From assembly GCA_941918925.1 (NCBI GenBank), contig OW799233.1:148492223-148556222 (forward strand): a DNA stretch of 64,000 nucleotides, given 5' to 3'. A model generated the notes under the pieces. It saw nothing but the letters and a program-made list of their open reading frames with translations. It was not told the DNA's origin and did not search any database. Shown here in pieces: positions 12,601 to 24,239 of this stretch; the stretch's first letter is position 1; every line of letters begins with the position of its first letter. This stretch comes from Phyto melanocephala. Lineage: Eukaryota > Arthropoda > Insecta > Diptera > Rhinophoridae. The position numbers and the translations under genes were made by a program.

Positions 12601-13285
12601 TCTCGACAATTACATACAAGATTTTCCTAATCGTTTTATCTTTGTCGAAAGTATTTTGTAGATTTTGTTTTTATACTTATTTTTTTGCAAAATCAGATTT
12701 TTTGAAATATTTTATTCAAAACTATCAATTAGTTAAGAATTTCGATAGTTTTTCTACAAAAAACAATTTTTAATTTAAAAAAGAAACAAAAAGTTCGTTC
12801 GTTTACTAAAACTTTTTACCATTTTTTACTGGACTTTACTGTATTTTAAATGGATATTTGTGTAACCGAACGCAATCCAGTAAAATTCAGTAAAAATTAG
12901 TCAATACTTTTGAGCAAACGTGTTTTTCATTTAAGTACATTTTGAAATATAAACGTTTTGGAAAATAAGATGTATATCTACCCTAGTGTTTACTACATGC
13001 CAAAAAAAACATGGTTGCGATGATCATAATCTACGAGCGAAATACTTTGATTGGTTTGTACGATTGTGTTTAAAACATATCCCCACCATATTCCCATCGT
13101 TCCTATAAACAGCATAAATGTAATGTTTGCAAGGTACTGTTATTATGTTTAATGTAATTATTATAGTATGACTGCAAATGACCATATAAGTAATCACAAA
13201 GTAATAATTTATTTCCATGACATTATAAAATGCTATCACAGGACCACAAAATATGTTTTCATATTACCACAAAATCATATCGAGA
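9600..13285. other. AT-rich stretch without recognisable genes
   Basis: About 3.7 kb of AT-rich DNA. ORFs at 11711-11899 (-), 11998-12207 (+) and 12501-12773 (+) are short, low-complexity Phe/Lys/Asn-rich translations expected by chance. A short triplicated motif (ATTTTAAACC) occurs at 11400-11425. Nothing else could be supported. Confidence 0.4.
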
Positions 13286-13545
13286 GACATATCGAGGTTG
13301 CTGGCGGTATTGACGGGTCACTGGATGTTAGGCAAACATACAAGTCGACTCGGACTTTCATCGAACGACCATTGCCGCAGCTGTCTGGATGGAGAAAAGG
13401 AGGAATCGGTTTTCCACCTTCTCTGCGAATATCCTGCACTGGCGGCTAAAAGACACAGATTTCTGTACAAACATGTACTGGATGGCCTCTCTGCGATATC
13501 TGATGTTGGACTAAATTATCTACATAGTCATAATTTGACTTGAAA
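13286..13545 (+). pseudogene. Non-LTR retrotransposon C-terminal fragment
   Basis: The frame at 13274-13543 contains LAVLTGHWMLGKHTSRLGL followed by C-R-S-C, then S-V-F-H-L-L-C-E-Y-P-A-L. This is the classic LTGH and Cys/His knuckle segment that follows RNase H in Jockey/R1/I-clade retrotransposons. The tail SAISDVGLNYLHSHNL parallels the fragment at 775-1077 (-). The rest of ORF2 is absent upstream, so this is a 5'-truncated copy. It ends at a TGA at 13541-13543 and has short 3' sequence before the next relic. Confidence 0.75.
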
Positions 13546-13759
13546 TCAAAAATATTTTGTTTCTTTAAGACCATCGCTAGGGATAATTGTAAAACTAGCT
13601 GTCATACTAATCAAAATATCTTGGCAAATCACCATACAAAGACTCACGTCAGAACAAAGGTTATAAAGCGGGAAATTTTATTTTCATAATTCACGTTTTG
13701 TTTGCAAAACTTATAGACAACCTCGTTAACTTATAGACAACTAAGTTTACGGTACGCAT

Positions 13760-14300
13760 ACTTAGCCATCTGAACAGGTATTACGATCGATTAATGACCA
13801 CTTTTACTCTTTTGGTAAATGTTTATTCAAACCTGCAAAAAAGAGCTGTAGGCGCGAGTGTGATAGAGGACTCGAATTTATCGATACGACGCCTGTCTTA
13901 GCAAATCGATCTCGTGATTCATGATTTTTTTTTTATTTCTCATGCCATTACACATCATTTAGAGAAGAACGTGGTTCCAATGAGATGCCACAACAAGCCA
14001 CATAGCACGTGAAACCATTACTTTATTGAGCTAAATGTTTTGTAACCTCATTGTCTCAAACATGTTATTTGATCACTTTGGCCTAGTTTTGTGGGGGGAA
14101 CGTCAAACATCTGATCCATTGTGATTAATTAATTAATTACTTAGAAGCCATCATTCCAAACACTATTGACGTAATGAACAGGTATGATCAGAAAAATGGT
14201 GCAAAATTTAATCGTCAGGTTGGCATTCATAAGGTGCAGTCGCGAAGGTCATAAAATTTGTAAACTAATAAGTCAATTTGTCAATCCATTAAGTTTGTCG
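13760..14300 (+). pseudogene. Internally deleted mariner relic, pair A copy 1
   Basis: The translation is broken but recognisable. S-N-L-S-I-R-R-L-S is the mariner helix-turn-helix region. After a deletion, DFFFISHAITHHLE-KN corresponds to the segment just before the second catalytic motif. Later blocks around 14080-14120 (LWPSFVGGTSNI, frameshifted) and 14150-14260 match the C-terminal third. The SDEAHF motif with the first catalytic Asp is missing. The copy at 47800-48300 shares the deletion junction, so both descend from one deleted, mobilised ancestor. Confidence 0.65.
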
Positions 14301-17100
14301 TGTTTTATATTTTAAAAAAATTTGTATATCTCAAAAAAAAACACCCCATTATTTCATTTTTTATTAATGATGTTTCCAACTCTGAAGGACACTATACTAT
14401 AATAGCCGTAGTAATTTTCATTATCATATAATTTTTGAGAACAAGCAAATCGAAGTTTTCGTTATAATTAAACATTTAATAATTAAAATCAAAGAAACAC
14501 TAGATTATCGTGACAAAACAAATGTGTACCTTTGTAAAACGAAATGTTTCTAGATCTAGCCCAAAAGTATTAAGTATTTGCGTTCTTTAATAAGAGGCAA
14601 TATTCTCTTATTGGAAACACTTATTTAAATGCAATATAGACAACATATTTGAAATTGTCAGAAATACAGTTTTCTGCGAATCACATCTGCATATTGCTTG
14701 TCCTTTTAAAATTTTGTTTCCAAATTCATTAAAATTTTGGATTTTTGCAACAGAATTCTTTACATTTTAAAAAGTTTTGACGTTTGAGCAAAGAACATTG
14801 CACTCTTAGAAATGATTCAACTTAAGATTTCGTGGAGTTAGGTTGATTTAGAAAAAATGAAAACCTTTAACGGCAAACCCCACGATTTTGCCTATATTGT
14901 TGAGGAGAGTGAAGCGATGAATTGTATGTACCTGTCTAGTTATAATTATTTTACTATAAACATGTTTTAAATAATTTATTTTATAAAAATATTTTATTTT
15001 TGCATTCCATTCGTAAAACATCCCCGGACTATTCTTAATTATAATGAATATGTGGTATCTTTTGTAAAATAAATATATTTATGAAAATTTTCACTTGGTC
15101 TAGTTTTTCATTTATAGCTGAACGACTTAAGGCCAGTGTACAGTTTCCATAAGAAGCTTGTGTAAAAAAAACAACCTGAAATTCATATTTGAAAATTTTT
15201 AATACCTTAAATGAATACTGACCTTTAGCACTTCACATTCTAGAATTTTAGAAATTTTAAAAAGTCGGCTATTTTAGAATCCCTTTATGTTAGGTTTACA
15301 ATTTTTTTCGCTTCTGTTCTGTTTTATTACATCTGTATGTATGTATGTACTTGCTGAGGCCGGATTTTGTATGGACCATTCATTCTTTGCCTAAATTTTT
15401 AATTACATTTTTTTTGATAATTATTTTTGGTAGATAACTACTTACGAAATAAATATGTTGTTGTTGTTTAAAACTTGAACTCCAACCGAAACAGATGTTC
15501 TAGCCATATATCAAGCCAAATGTTGTACCCTTAAACACACTCAACTCAACTTAATTCCCACTAAGTCTTTGTAGATTTTTACGAATTTTTTCCTTTAGTT
15601 AAGAGTGAATATTTAAGAAGCCATTGTTTCTTACATAAAACACACGAGTCAATAAAAAATACAACAATAATAAAAAAATACGTGCCTAATACATACCAGT
15701 AAATAATATTAAGGATATGAGGAAAACAAATTTTAAAGAAGCAAACTGTGAAATTCATGGTTAATCTAATTAAAACTTTAAAAATAAAAATAATGCAATA
15801 AAAGTGCAAGGAAAAAGAAACAAAAACAACGCTAATAAGCAAAAATCACAACAAAATTATTAAGAAAAAAATTGCCCCTTTGAGAAAGAGAGAGAGCGAG
15901 AGATGAGGAACCAACTTCAATCACTTTTAAATGCATAGTGAATGAGATCCTAATAAACATACAATAACACCGAAGGGAGCCTACTATTCATATACTATAA
16001 TGTATGAATAAAACACTAAATTAAACTAAATACAAATTAAATTACGGGGGTTACCCATGGTGCAAAAGGCAGCAGGAGTTTTTGTATGCAACAAAATGCA
16101 CATACGCATGGGCATTTACTATATTTATTACACACACACACAAAAAGAAAAACTGAGAATGAGCAAAAGCAACAAGAAAATTAAGAACGAAACAGTTTGA
16201 AAATGAGTAACGATCGATGTGCTGATGATGGTACTGCTGCTTGCGCTGCTATCGGTGGTGGTGTTGATGCATACAGCACAAAAAAAGTGGTGCACCTGTC
16301 CAACAATCACTATGACTACAACGAACTCTACTCCAGGCACTATGTCAGAATAACAACAACAGTATACTACCAAACGGCAACCATCTAAACAGTCATTCAA
16401 CTAACAAAGCTTGCGCAAATGTATGAATGAATGAGTGAGTGAGTGACTGCATTGAACACATGTGTGTTTCGCTGCCTTTTTTAAACTAAATATTCACTGA
16501 CAACAGTTGTTCACTTTTTATTAGTTTTTAAAATGTTGATTTTTTTTTCGAAGGCGGCGGTTAATGGTATAAGATTTCCCTTGATATTAGTTTGAAAAAA
16601 TTAAAGAAAAAAAAAAACATTTTAAATACTCGCCGTTGTGGATATAAATACAAGTAACAAACACCACTTGGTTTTATCTGTGTTAATGATAAATGTGCTC
16701 ATATTTGAACAGAGTCTCAAAAGGATGGCTTTCTTTCAAGCATTAAGTTTTTTTTAAATTGTCTACTTTAACAAGTGTGAATTTATTTTGTTATCCTTTT
16801 TTGCAAGCTGTTCTCAAAGTACCGTTACACATTTTTCATAATTTAACACATTATTTTATTGTGTATTAACAACTTTACTTAACGAATAAAAAAATAATTG
16901 ACAAAAATTATTGGTCATGATATTTACAGGCGCTCACAAGATTTAACAATGACTTGCCCAACTTTCAATGTGGCCCACTGTATATCGATGTAGTTGCGTT
17001 TTTAGTGCTAGTAACGCTGTCAGTATCGCAATTAAAAAATGTTTTACACTTTTTAATGAAATATAATAAATAAAAAATTTTTTACACATTTACTACATTA
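14300..17100. other. AT-rich stretch; slightly GC-richer island near 16190-16390
   Basis: No gene can be supported. At 16203-16385 an ATG-initiated frame (MSNDRCADDGTAACAA...) of 61 codons sits in less AT-rich DNA rich in GTGGTG/GCTGCT trinucleotides. The opposite strand is also open. Composition suggests conserved or regulatory DNA, or a small exon, but there is no family match. Confidence 0.3.
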
Positions 17101-18010
17101 AAAAAAAAACAGCAGACAGTTGTCCGAGGCCTTCGGCCACGTAGAATACGCCATCCGATAAGCCAGAAAACATATATAACAATAAATGATAAATAATACA
17201 AGCAAATGAATTTATTTATTCGATAGTTACTTTTGATAATATACATAAGCTTATGGTAGAAAAAATAGGATAAATATGTTTTTAAATTAAAAGAGTAAGC
17301 ATAAATGATAAATAACAGACGCAAATCAATTTGATTGTTTGAAAGTTACTTTTGATAATATGGGCTTATGATAGGAAAAAATAGGATCAATACGTTGCTT
17401 TCTTGAAATTCGTGTAGGTGCCATTTTGATTAGTAGTTTTTATTTTAATTTACTAAACTTCAACTGTCAGCTGCTGTCAAACAGCATCAAGCAGCATTGT
17501 TATTTTGCTTACTTGGCAGCACTTTCATTTATCATAAAAATTTATGAATTAATTTCTTCATATATTTCTTATAATTATATATCCATGTTAAATTCAAATT
17601 CACATTTAACATTTTGTTTCACTTAAATACATAAGTAAATATACGAAATTTCAATATTTCATCAATCAAAACAACAGCCGAAGGTTTGTGTCCACACTGA
17701 AACAGCAGCATAGTTGGTGTTTACGCTACAAACTCAAACACTCAACCAAACACCACACATATGTTTGAGTGTATGTGTTTAAACAATTTTCATTTGAGAA
17801 ATTTCAATATTATGAAGATATCAACCATTATGAAATGTATATCAAACTAAAGATAACATCTTTATTTACCTACAAAAAAATTTAAAAAAAAAAAAGTTAT
17901 CTCCCCGTTTCCTCATAATCAATGAAATAAAGATTACAACAATAACAATCTGACATGACTCCCTATACCGTAAGGTCAGACGTATTCTACGCCAAAAAAT
18001 TACCGGCGAA
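17101..18010. repeat. Region with inverted CGTAGAATACG motifs and a diverged tandem duplication
   Basis: CGTAGAATACG occurs at about 17141-17151 and in inverted orientation at about 17979-17989, both followed by GCC. The left motif is preceded by a GC-rich palindrome (CCGAGGCCTTCGGCC). Between them, a block containing AAATGATAAATAA and AGTTACTTTTGATAATAT is present twice (about 17184-17270 and 17302-17394), with a period near 118 bp and clear divergence. It could be a decayed element of about 0.9 kb, but the inverted match is short, so the assignment is tentative. Confidence 0.35.
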
Positions 18011-18562
18011 TTTTCGAAAAATTTTAAATTGAATTTTAAAGTTTTCAAGTTTTGAGATTTTAATAATTTCTTCGATCATATCTCTTTTTTTTTTGTAAAA
18101 TTATACATAAATTCTTATATCATATTTATGAAGATGTTAAAATGAATACATTCCTTTAACGATCTCTTCAATAACTTTCTTATTTTTTTTTAAGATTGTG
18201 CATTTTTGTTTTTTATTTTATTTATATTTCTTTCTTCCCATTATAAGGATATTTGTTAGTATTTCCTTAAATACAAAAACAACAACACAACTATATTTTT
18301 TTTTGTTCCGTACTCAAATATCCTGTGTGAGAATTTTTTTTTCAATGTTGTCGAGTAAAGTGCATGTTTGGTGTACGTTTGTGAGTGTGTATTTAAGCAT
18401 GACATAAGGTATTTGCATTAGATACTCAAGCCTCAAGGAGTGTCTGTGTGTATGTGTGTGTAAATGAGATGCGTTTTTTTCTTATTTCAATTTTTATCTG
18501 GATGTTTTCCTTAATTCAAAAGATGTTGGTTTTCAATTTCTAGAAGGCATTAGGCATGTGAA

Positions 18563-18593
<31 letters not shown>

Positions 18594-21585
18594 TGGACTT
18601 GATATAAAAAATCATTATGTACCTGCTGTATTAATAGAAAACCATTAGACCTTTTCCTCAGCTTCTGCATGTATTTGAAACTGAGTTTGCCTAATTTGCT
18701 TGTGCGGGAGTTAAATTTCATTGAAAAAGAATTTGAGAAACAAACACACAGATTCAGAAATACAAGATTTTAAGATCTATTTATCTTGTATATCATGTTT
18801 GTTTAAAAAAAAAAATAACAACAATAACAACAACAAACACTAACTACAAAAATTGAAAACCTGCTTAAATATAACAAGGTGCGCTAGTTTCTATGGGTAT
18901 GTATTGTGTGCGTGTGTTTGAACTAATACACTTACATCTAAAGGAAGTAAATTACCGGATGTGATTTTCTCATATAATAGTTGTTCTTTTGATTTTTATT
19001 GTTTTCTTGTTGTTGTTGTTGCTGTTGTTATTATTGTTTTTTATACACATATATTTTACGTTTGGCATTGTTGTACAAAATCCTTTGTGCAATATCTTCC
19101 TTGTTTTCTTAATCTTTTCTTAGTTTTTTTTCATTCTTTTTTAATGGACAATATACAACAGAGAATCATAAAGAGTATAGATGGTATGGCCAATCTGTTC
19201 TTGACAAATTTTATGAATGAATTTTTAGTTTTATGAATGAAAAATACACATATTTTATTTTAAGTATGACTGATGATAATACTCCTATAAAACAGACCTA
19301 CATGTTAGTTCAACTTAAAATCGTAGATGATTTATGTCTGTCTGTCTGTCTGTCTATGTATCTGTCTTATGGTGTCAAAGTGCATACTTGCTTTTAGTTG
19401 CAATTAGTGTAATCCAGGTAAAGTGTTATTCCTATGTAATCCATGACATACAATTTGTCAACACAACAGAAAAAGTTTTTGTTATAAGAACATGCCAGTT
19501 TTTTGTTTGTGTAGGGATTAAATATTAAGCAAATTTTTTTTTAAACCACAAATCTATTATAATTAAAATAATTTTGAAATTTAAATAATTATTTCTTTTT
19601 TGCATTTAAGCAAACCTACCAAATGAAAAGCGGTTTTTTTATTAAAACAAAAGTATTTTGTATCCAATTTTAAAAATTCTGGTCCATTGTATCGTATCAT
19701 TAAATCAACAATTTTAAATAGTTTTATTTTGCTTCCGTTTTTCTTTATATTTTAAACATTTATTTCGTTGAGACAAAGTTTTTTTCCACTATACTGAAAC
19801 GTGTGTAGCCACATGTATCAGTAGCATGTATTCATATAATTTCTTTTAATATCCTGTCAACTTTGACTTTTTCACCGAAATGCCTGCTTGACTTTCGAAC
19901 AATATACAGCTCACAGCTCATAATTGTAGTAAATAACAATTTTAGATAAATTTTATGGGAAATAATCACAAATAAAAAACAAACCCTTTTAAAACTTTAA
20001 AATAATTTTATTTCAGTATCTAAAATAAATTAACTATCTCTCCCACAACCCAGCGCAATCACGAAGGGGTACTTGAAATGAGCAACCACTTCTAAAGGAC
20101 ACCAAACAACAACAGTAAAAATTTGAGAAAAAAAAACTGCTGGAAAATAAGTATGTACACTTAAACGCAATGAGCCATAAACTGTTTGTCTGGCGAAACC
20201 GACAGTTATTTAGTCATTTGTAAGAGGTAGACACATACAAACTATAGTTCAAGTCCTTGTTAATTAGAAAACTAAAAGATAAATAATATTTTGCGTGGGA
20301 ATATTGTAATATAATTGGAAAATTCAAAAATACCACAGCGTGTTTTTTTCTTTAAAACACTACGAAATGCGTTTAACTTAAAGTAATTTAAAATAATCGA
20401 TTTTCGAAAAAAAAAAAATAAATAAATAATTGTTGGACGAAATTAATGGTCTATGAAAAACTATAATTTGTTTTCATAATTTTTAATTAAAATATATAAA
20501 AAAAAAGTTCATATACTGTTGTCCTATGCGAACTTAAGATCAATTTTTTATGTATAAAAACTGATATGTTCAAAAAACTTAAAAAAAAATTAAGAAATAA
20601 AATAATAGTTTATTGCTGCAGTAAAGGATAATGCGAATTCGGTTAATGAATCCTACAAAATTATTGTTTTAAAATATGAATTGGAAAGTTAATTACAATT
20701 ACTAATATTAAACAATAATTTTTTATTCTGTTCATTTAAGAAATAATTTTTAAATCCTTAAACTGACAATACGTAAAGAATAGCCCTGTTTAAGCATATA
20801 TTTTCGAATAGAAACCTCAATACAATATTCAATTAAAAAATAATTTAAAATTTATTAAACAATGATTTAAAATTAAATTTTTATTTTGTAAGGAATAATA
20901 TAGTGTGTAATCTGAATGTTGTTTGAGTTTTAAGAATAACATATAAAATTATTAACCACTTTTAATTCAGTCAACTGCTCAATGTGAAAGTTTAAGAAGA
21001 AACAAAACAAACCAAAAATAAAAATGGAGCCTTCTTTATGCAAAAATCATTAATAAATAAAAATTTTTATTTTTAAGTTATATTCGAAATTTCGAACCAA
21101 AGTTCGAAATTTATTTACACATGCTAAAAAGAAAATTTTACAATTATTGTTTGAAATAACATTAACACTTTGCAAAAATTATTGTGGTTTAACCTACTTT
21201 CGATGTTTGAAAACACAATTCTTCTAAAATAGTACTCATGGCATTTTTTTCTTACTAATAATAATCAAAAATTAATTTTTTACTGCTTAACCCTGCGTTC
21301 GAAAATTCGAACTTAATTCGAACTTTTACCCTAATATTGAAATACACAAAAAACATGAAAATTGTTTAACAATTTTTTCGTTTTCATTAGTTTTTGTAAG
21401 TTTTAAGTTCCTAATATATAAAGGGAATCAATCCAAACTCATCGCAAACGTTTGCTTGCAATTTTCAATAGCTTTTATAAGTAATAATAAATTTAAAAAC
21501 TTTCTAAAAAATCTGAATACCTTCCATTTGACTTAAATTATTTTTCCAATTTACAAATTGATTTTTGCATTCGTATTTAACGAAC
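18010..21585. other. AT-rich stretch with simple repeats
   Basis: No gene is seen. Microsatellites are (GA)n at about 18561-18588 and (TCTG)n near 19334-19356. Clusters of TTCGAA palindromes occur at 21085-21112 and 21297-21322. A small GC-richer patch at 20040-20110 has no identifiable function. Confidence 0.4.
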
Positions 21586-21589
21586 TTAC

Positions 21590-22866
21590 ACAAACTAAAG
21601 CAACTGATGTAATACTATAACATAACCATAGAAATAAAAATAAGACGCATTTGCACTGGAGTGCTAAAAAATGGCGAAGTGTGCTGTTTTCTGATGAGTC
21701 CAAATTTAACTTGAAAGGATTTGATTAAAAACACAAATGCGTTCGAACACCCTCGAATAAGTGACTAGACCCTAAGAACGGCAAGTGAACTTTTAAGCAT
21801 GGTGGTGGGAATATAATGTTGTGATTGTGTTTTCACTCAATGTAATGGGGCCTTTGTGTGTGATTAGTGAAACTATGTACCGCTAGCTCTAGAAAAATAT
21901 TTTGGAAACTGTCATGTTGCGGTTTGCAAAAGATGAAATGCCGACCGGATGGGTTTTTCAATACGATAACGATCCAAAGTATGCATCGAAATATGTTAAG
22001 TCCTAAACTCAAAACCAAAATATTAATGTACTTAAATAGCCAGCTCAGTCACCCGATCTAAATCCTATAGAGAACTTATGGGATATGATAGATAAGAAAA
22101 TAAAACGTGACCATTGATCGAATAGACGAAATTTTTTCCTCCAAGTGAAAGAGGCGTGGAAAAGCATTTCAGAAATCGAAATTCAAACAAAACAAAAGAT
22201 ATTCAATTAATTCCCAGCAAAAAAAATTAGAAGTAGTGCAAAGCGAATTACATTTTCATGACTTCTAAATCAATTGTGTAAAAGCATTCATTCTAAATGA
22301 CTTCCTAAATGTGAAATAATTTGTCATAATTAATGTGTTTAAAAATGAATGTAACATCATGCTAAATATCTTAAACAATTCATGTAAACAAACAAATTCA
22401 GCTCATGAAACATCCGATGCTTCTCATCAAATATGCATGAGTTCTAAATATGTACTTAGAATGGAGTGCAGTTCATTAATGTATTCATGTAAACACATGA
22501 TCTCCAATTACACGCTAATGTTAAAATCATTAGTGTTTTCACCTAAATTTAATCACTTCGTCACCAGTTGAACCCCTGCAAATCCACTTTTTTGTTATAG
22601 ATTTTTTTGCTGGGTTATTACGATATTTAAAAAAATTGGAAAAAAATTTAAATGAGTTGCTCTAGTTTTGGCCTTCAAAAAGTAAAATATTATTATTTTT
22701 CTTTAATTTTTCTAGAACTAAAAAAGTTTTGTTTAATAATTTTTTTTAATTTAAATAATATAACCCTAAAGGATTATAGAGCTATCTTCAAAAATTCTTA
22801 GTTTAATTTTTTACAATTTTTCAATATTATAACAGCTTAGTTGCTTTAGTTTTTGCCACTACTGTA
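21590..22866 (+). mobile_element. Tc1-like transposon relic (DD34E type) with nested MITE
   Basis: The 5' end carries ACTAAAGCAACT and the 3' end the inverted AGTTGCTTTAGTTTTTGCC ending in ACTACTGTA at 22866. A second, subterminal copy of the repeat (AGTTGCTCTAGTTTTGGCC) lies near 22656, resembling the IR/DR structure of Tc1 elements. The transposase is heavily broken but keeps VLFSDESKFNLKGFD (first Asp), QYDNDPKYASKYVKS (second Asp) and PAQSPDLNPIENLWDMIDKK (Glu of NPIENLW). Multiple stops and frameshifts make it inactive. A CCCAGC-type MITE (22213-22614) interrupts its 3' half. Confidence 0.85.
22213..22614 (+). mobile_element. MITE, CCCAGCAAAAA family, copy 1
   Basis: This 402-bp non-coding element starts CCCAGCAAAAAAAATTAG and ends with inverted TTTTTTTGCTGGG. 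Inside are the landmarks GTGCAAAGCGAATTACATTT, CTAATGTTAAAATCATTAGT and CAGTTGAACCCCTGCAAA. The copy at 59081-59486 is close to it; that at 47243-47647 is more diverged; a reverse-oriented, interrupted copy is at 32011-33655. A target duplication is not clear. The superfamily is not assigned. Confidence 0.85.
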
Positions 22867-23690
22867 CATATGTTTTACTAAAAGATACGAATTTAAGAGA
22901 GATGTGTTTATAAAATATATAATAAAATATTAAGAAAATAAATATCAATGAAAAACGTGTGCATAATTTGCATAATATATTATTCTAAAGTCATACACTG
23001 CGTTGCAATATTTTAGCCGCTAGTCAATTTTAAGTTTTCTAATATCGACAAAAAAATTAGAAAATCTCTTTTTGTACCTTGTAAAAGAACATCAAAAATA
23101 ATATTTTTTTATTTTTTACCATTATAAATTTGATTTCAAGCTGATCCATTATTATAGACGCAGCATTAGAAATTTTATGTTTAACTGCTTAAGAAGTTTT
23201 TCTCTCCTGTTTCTTTTTGATTCGCCTGAAAATTTCACGGAGATTAAACCGATCAGATAAGGTATTCCGCAATTTTTTTAAAAGGCCCTTCAACATACAG
23301 CCAAAATAAGCAAATGCGTAAAGAAAATCGAAGATTGTGTCAAGCGCAAGGAACTCCACAAAAACTGTTAGCATGAGGGCGACAAAAATTGAAGATTGCG
23401 AACCAATTTGAAGATAATTTTTTTCGATGAGACGGTCTGAATGGGTACCACTCGTAGTGATTTGCTAAGGAACCACGGTAGTTTACTTAAAGAAAAATTA
23501 ATTCGATGGAATACACACCTCTTCACCAGATAAACTTGAAACTGTTTTTGTTTAAGAGAAATCATATAATTTTCCAGCTGAATAATGTCGCTGTTCACAA
23601 AAGAAACCAAACCACATTAGGAATAGCTAGCCTGATCTTCAGGCCAAAATCGTATGGAAAATATCTAGGGAAATAATGGTGCGCCAAATC
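22867..23690. other. No recognisable feature
   Basis: AT-rich with a slightly more complex section at 23190-23610, where minus-strand ORFs of 61 and 80 codons occur. Neither shows a family motif. It may be an old element without readable ends. Confidence 0.35.
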
Positions 23691-23696
23691 TATGCT

Positions 23697-24010
23697 AAAA
23701 CAAGAGTGCTATATTCGGCCGTGCCGAATCTGATAATACCCTTCACCATCATGAACATAGTGCATTGTAGCATAACCTTTTTCTTTTTTATTTCCGACGA
23801 CATCTTCGAATTTTACTTAGTTTCTGTATCCTGTATCAAATACCAGATTTGACCCATATATACATTTATTGTCCGCCATTTTGAAGTGGCGGCCAACATG
23901 AATTTTAAATTTTTTTTGGTAATTTTTAGTTTAAATATGCTCTTAAGAGTGCTGCTATAATAGCGGCACAACTCTGAAATCAAATTATTTGTGAAAAACA
24001 AGTGAATAAA
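23697..24010 (-). mobile_element. Helentron 3' terminus (minus orientation)
   Basis: Read on the plus strand, AAACAAGAGTGCTATATTCGG-CCGTG-CCGAAT followed by ATACCCTTCACC is the inverted terminal module of the family: an ATTCGGC/GCCGAAT hairpin 10-20 bases from a terminal CTTGTTT on the minus strand. Internal sequence near 23870-23910 (TCCGCCATTTTGAAGTGGCG) is also found at 26040-26065. It may be the left end of one large element whose 5' end is at 28505. If so, later insertions (24069-24228, 26096-27800) separate the parts. Confidence 0.6.
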
Positions 24011-24068
24011 TAACAGTTCTTGTTTCTTTCAATCATTAATTTTTAATGCTCTTTTAGATGGTATAAAT

Positions 24069-24228
24069 CAGCGGTCACCAACTACTTTCATTTGGGATCC
24101 GTTTTTTAAAAAGTCACGACTTTCTGTTTTTAGTGTGTCCTTTTACTTGTTAGTTAACGGATGTTGTTACATAATGTTAAATATAAATATAATATAAAAT
24201 AGGTATACGGTCCGGATTGTGACCCCTG
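24069..24228. mobile_element. hAT-type MITE with perfect 8-bp target duplication
   Basis: A 160-bp element with ends CAGCGGTCAC and GTGACCCCTG (inverted, one mismatch). It is flanked by the identical 8-bp direct repeat GTATAAAT at 24061-24068 and 24229-24236. An 8-bp duplication with CAG.GG-type ends is characteristic of hAT transposons. It has no coding capacity. The perfect duplication suggests a fairly recent insertion relative to neighbours. Confidence 0.88.
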
Positions 24229-24239
24229 GTATAAATATA

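Noticed and set aside
12501..12773. 90-codon hydrophobic ORF
   Set aside because: Phe/Lys/Tyr-rich translation expected from AT-rich DNA; no signal peptide plus domain pattern or conserved motif.
18561..18588. CRISPR-like or regulatory repeat
   Set aside because: Simple (GA)n microsatellite; no spacer structure anywhere in the window.
20040..20110. Small exon in a GC-richer patch
   Set aside because: No open frame of useful length with splice sites; left as unexplained sequence.
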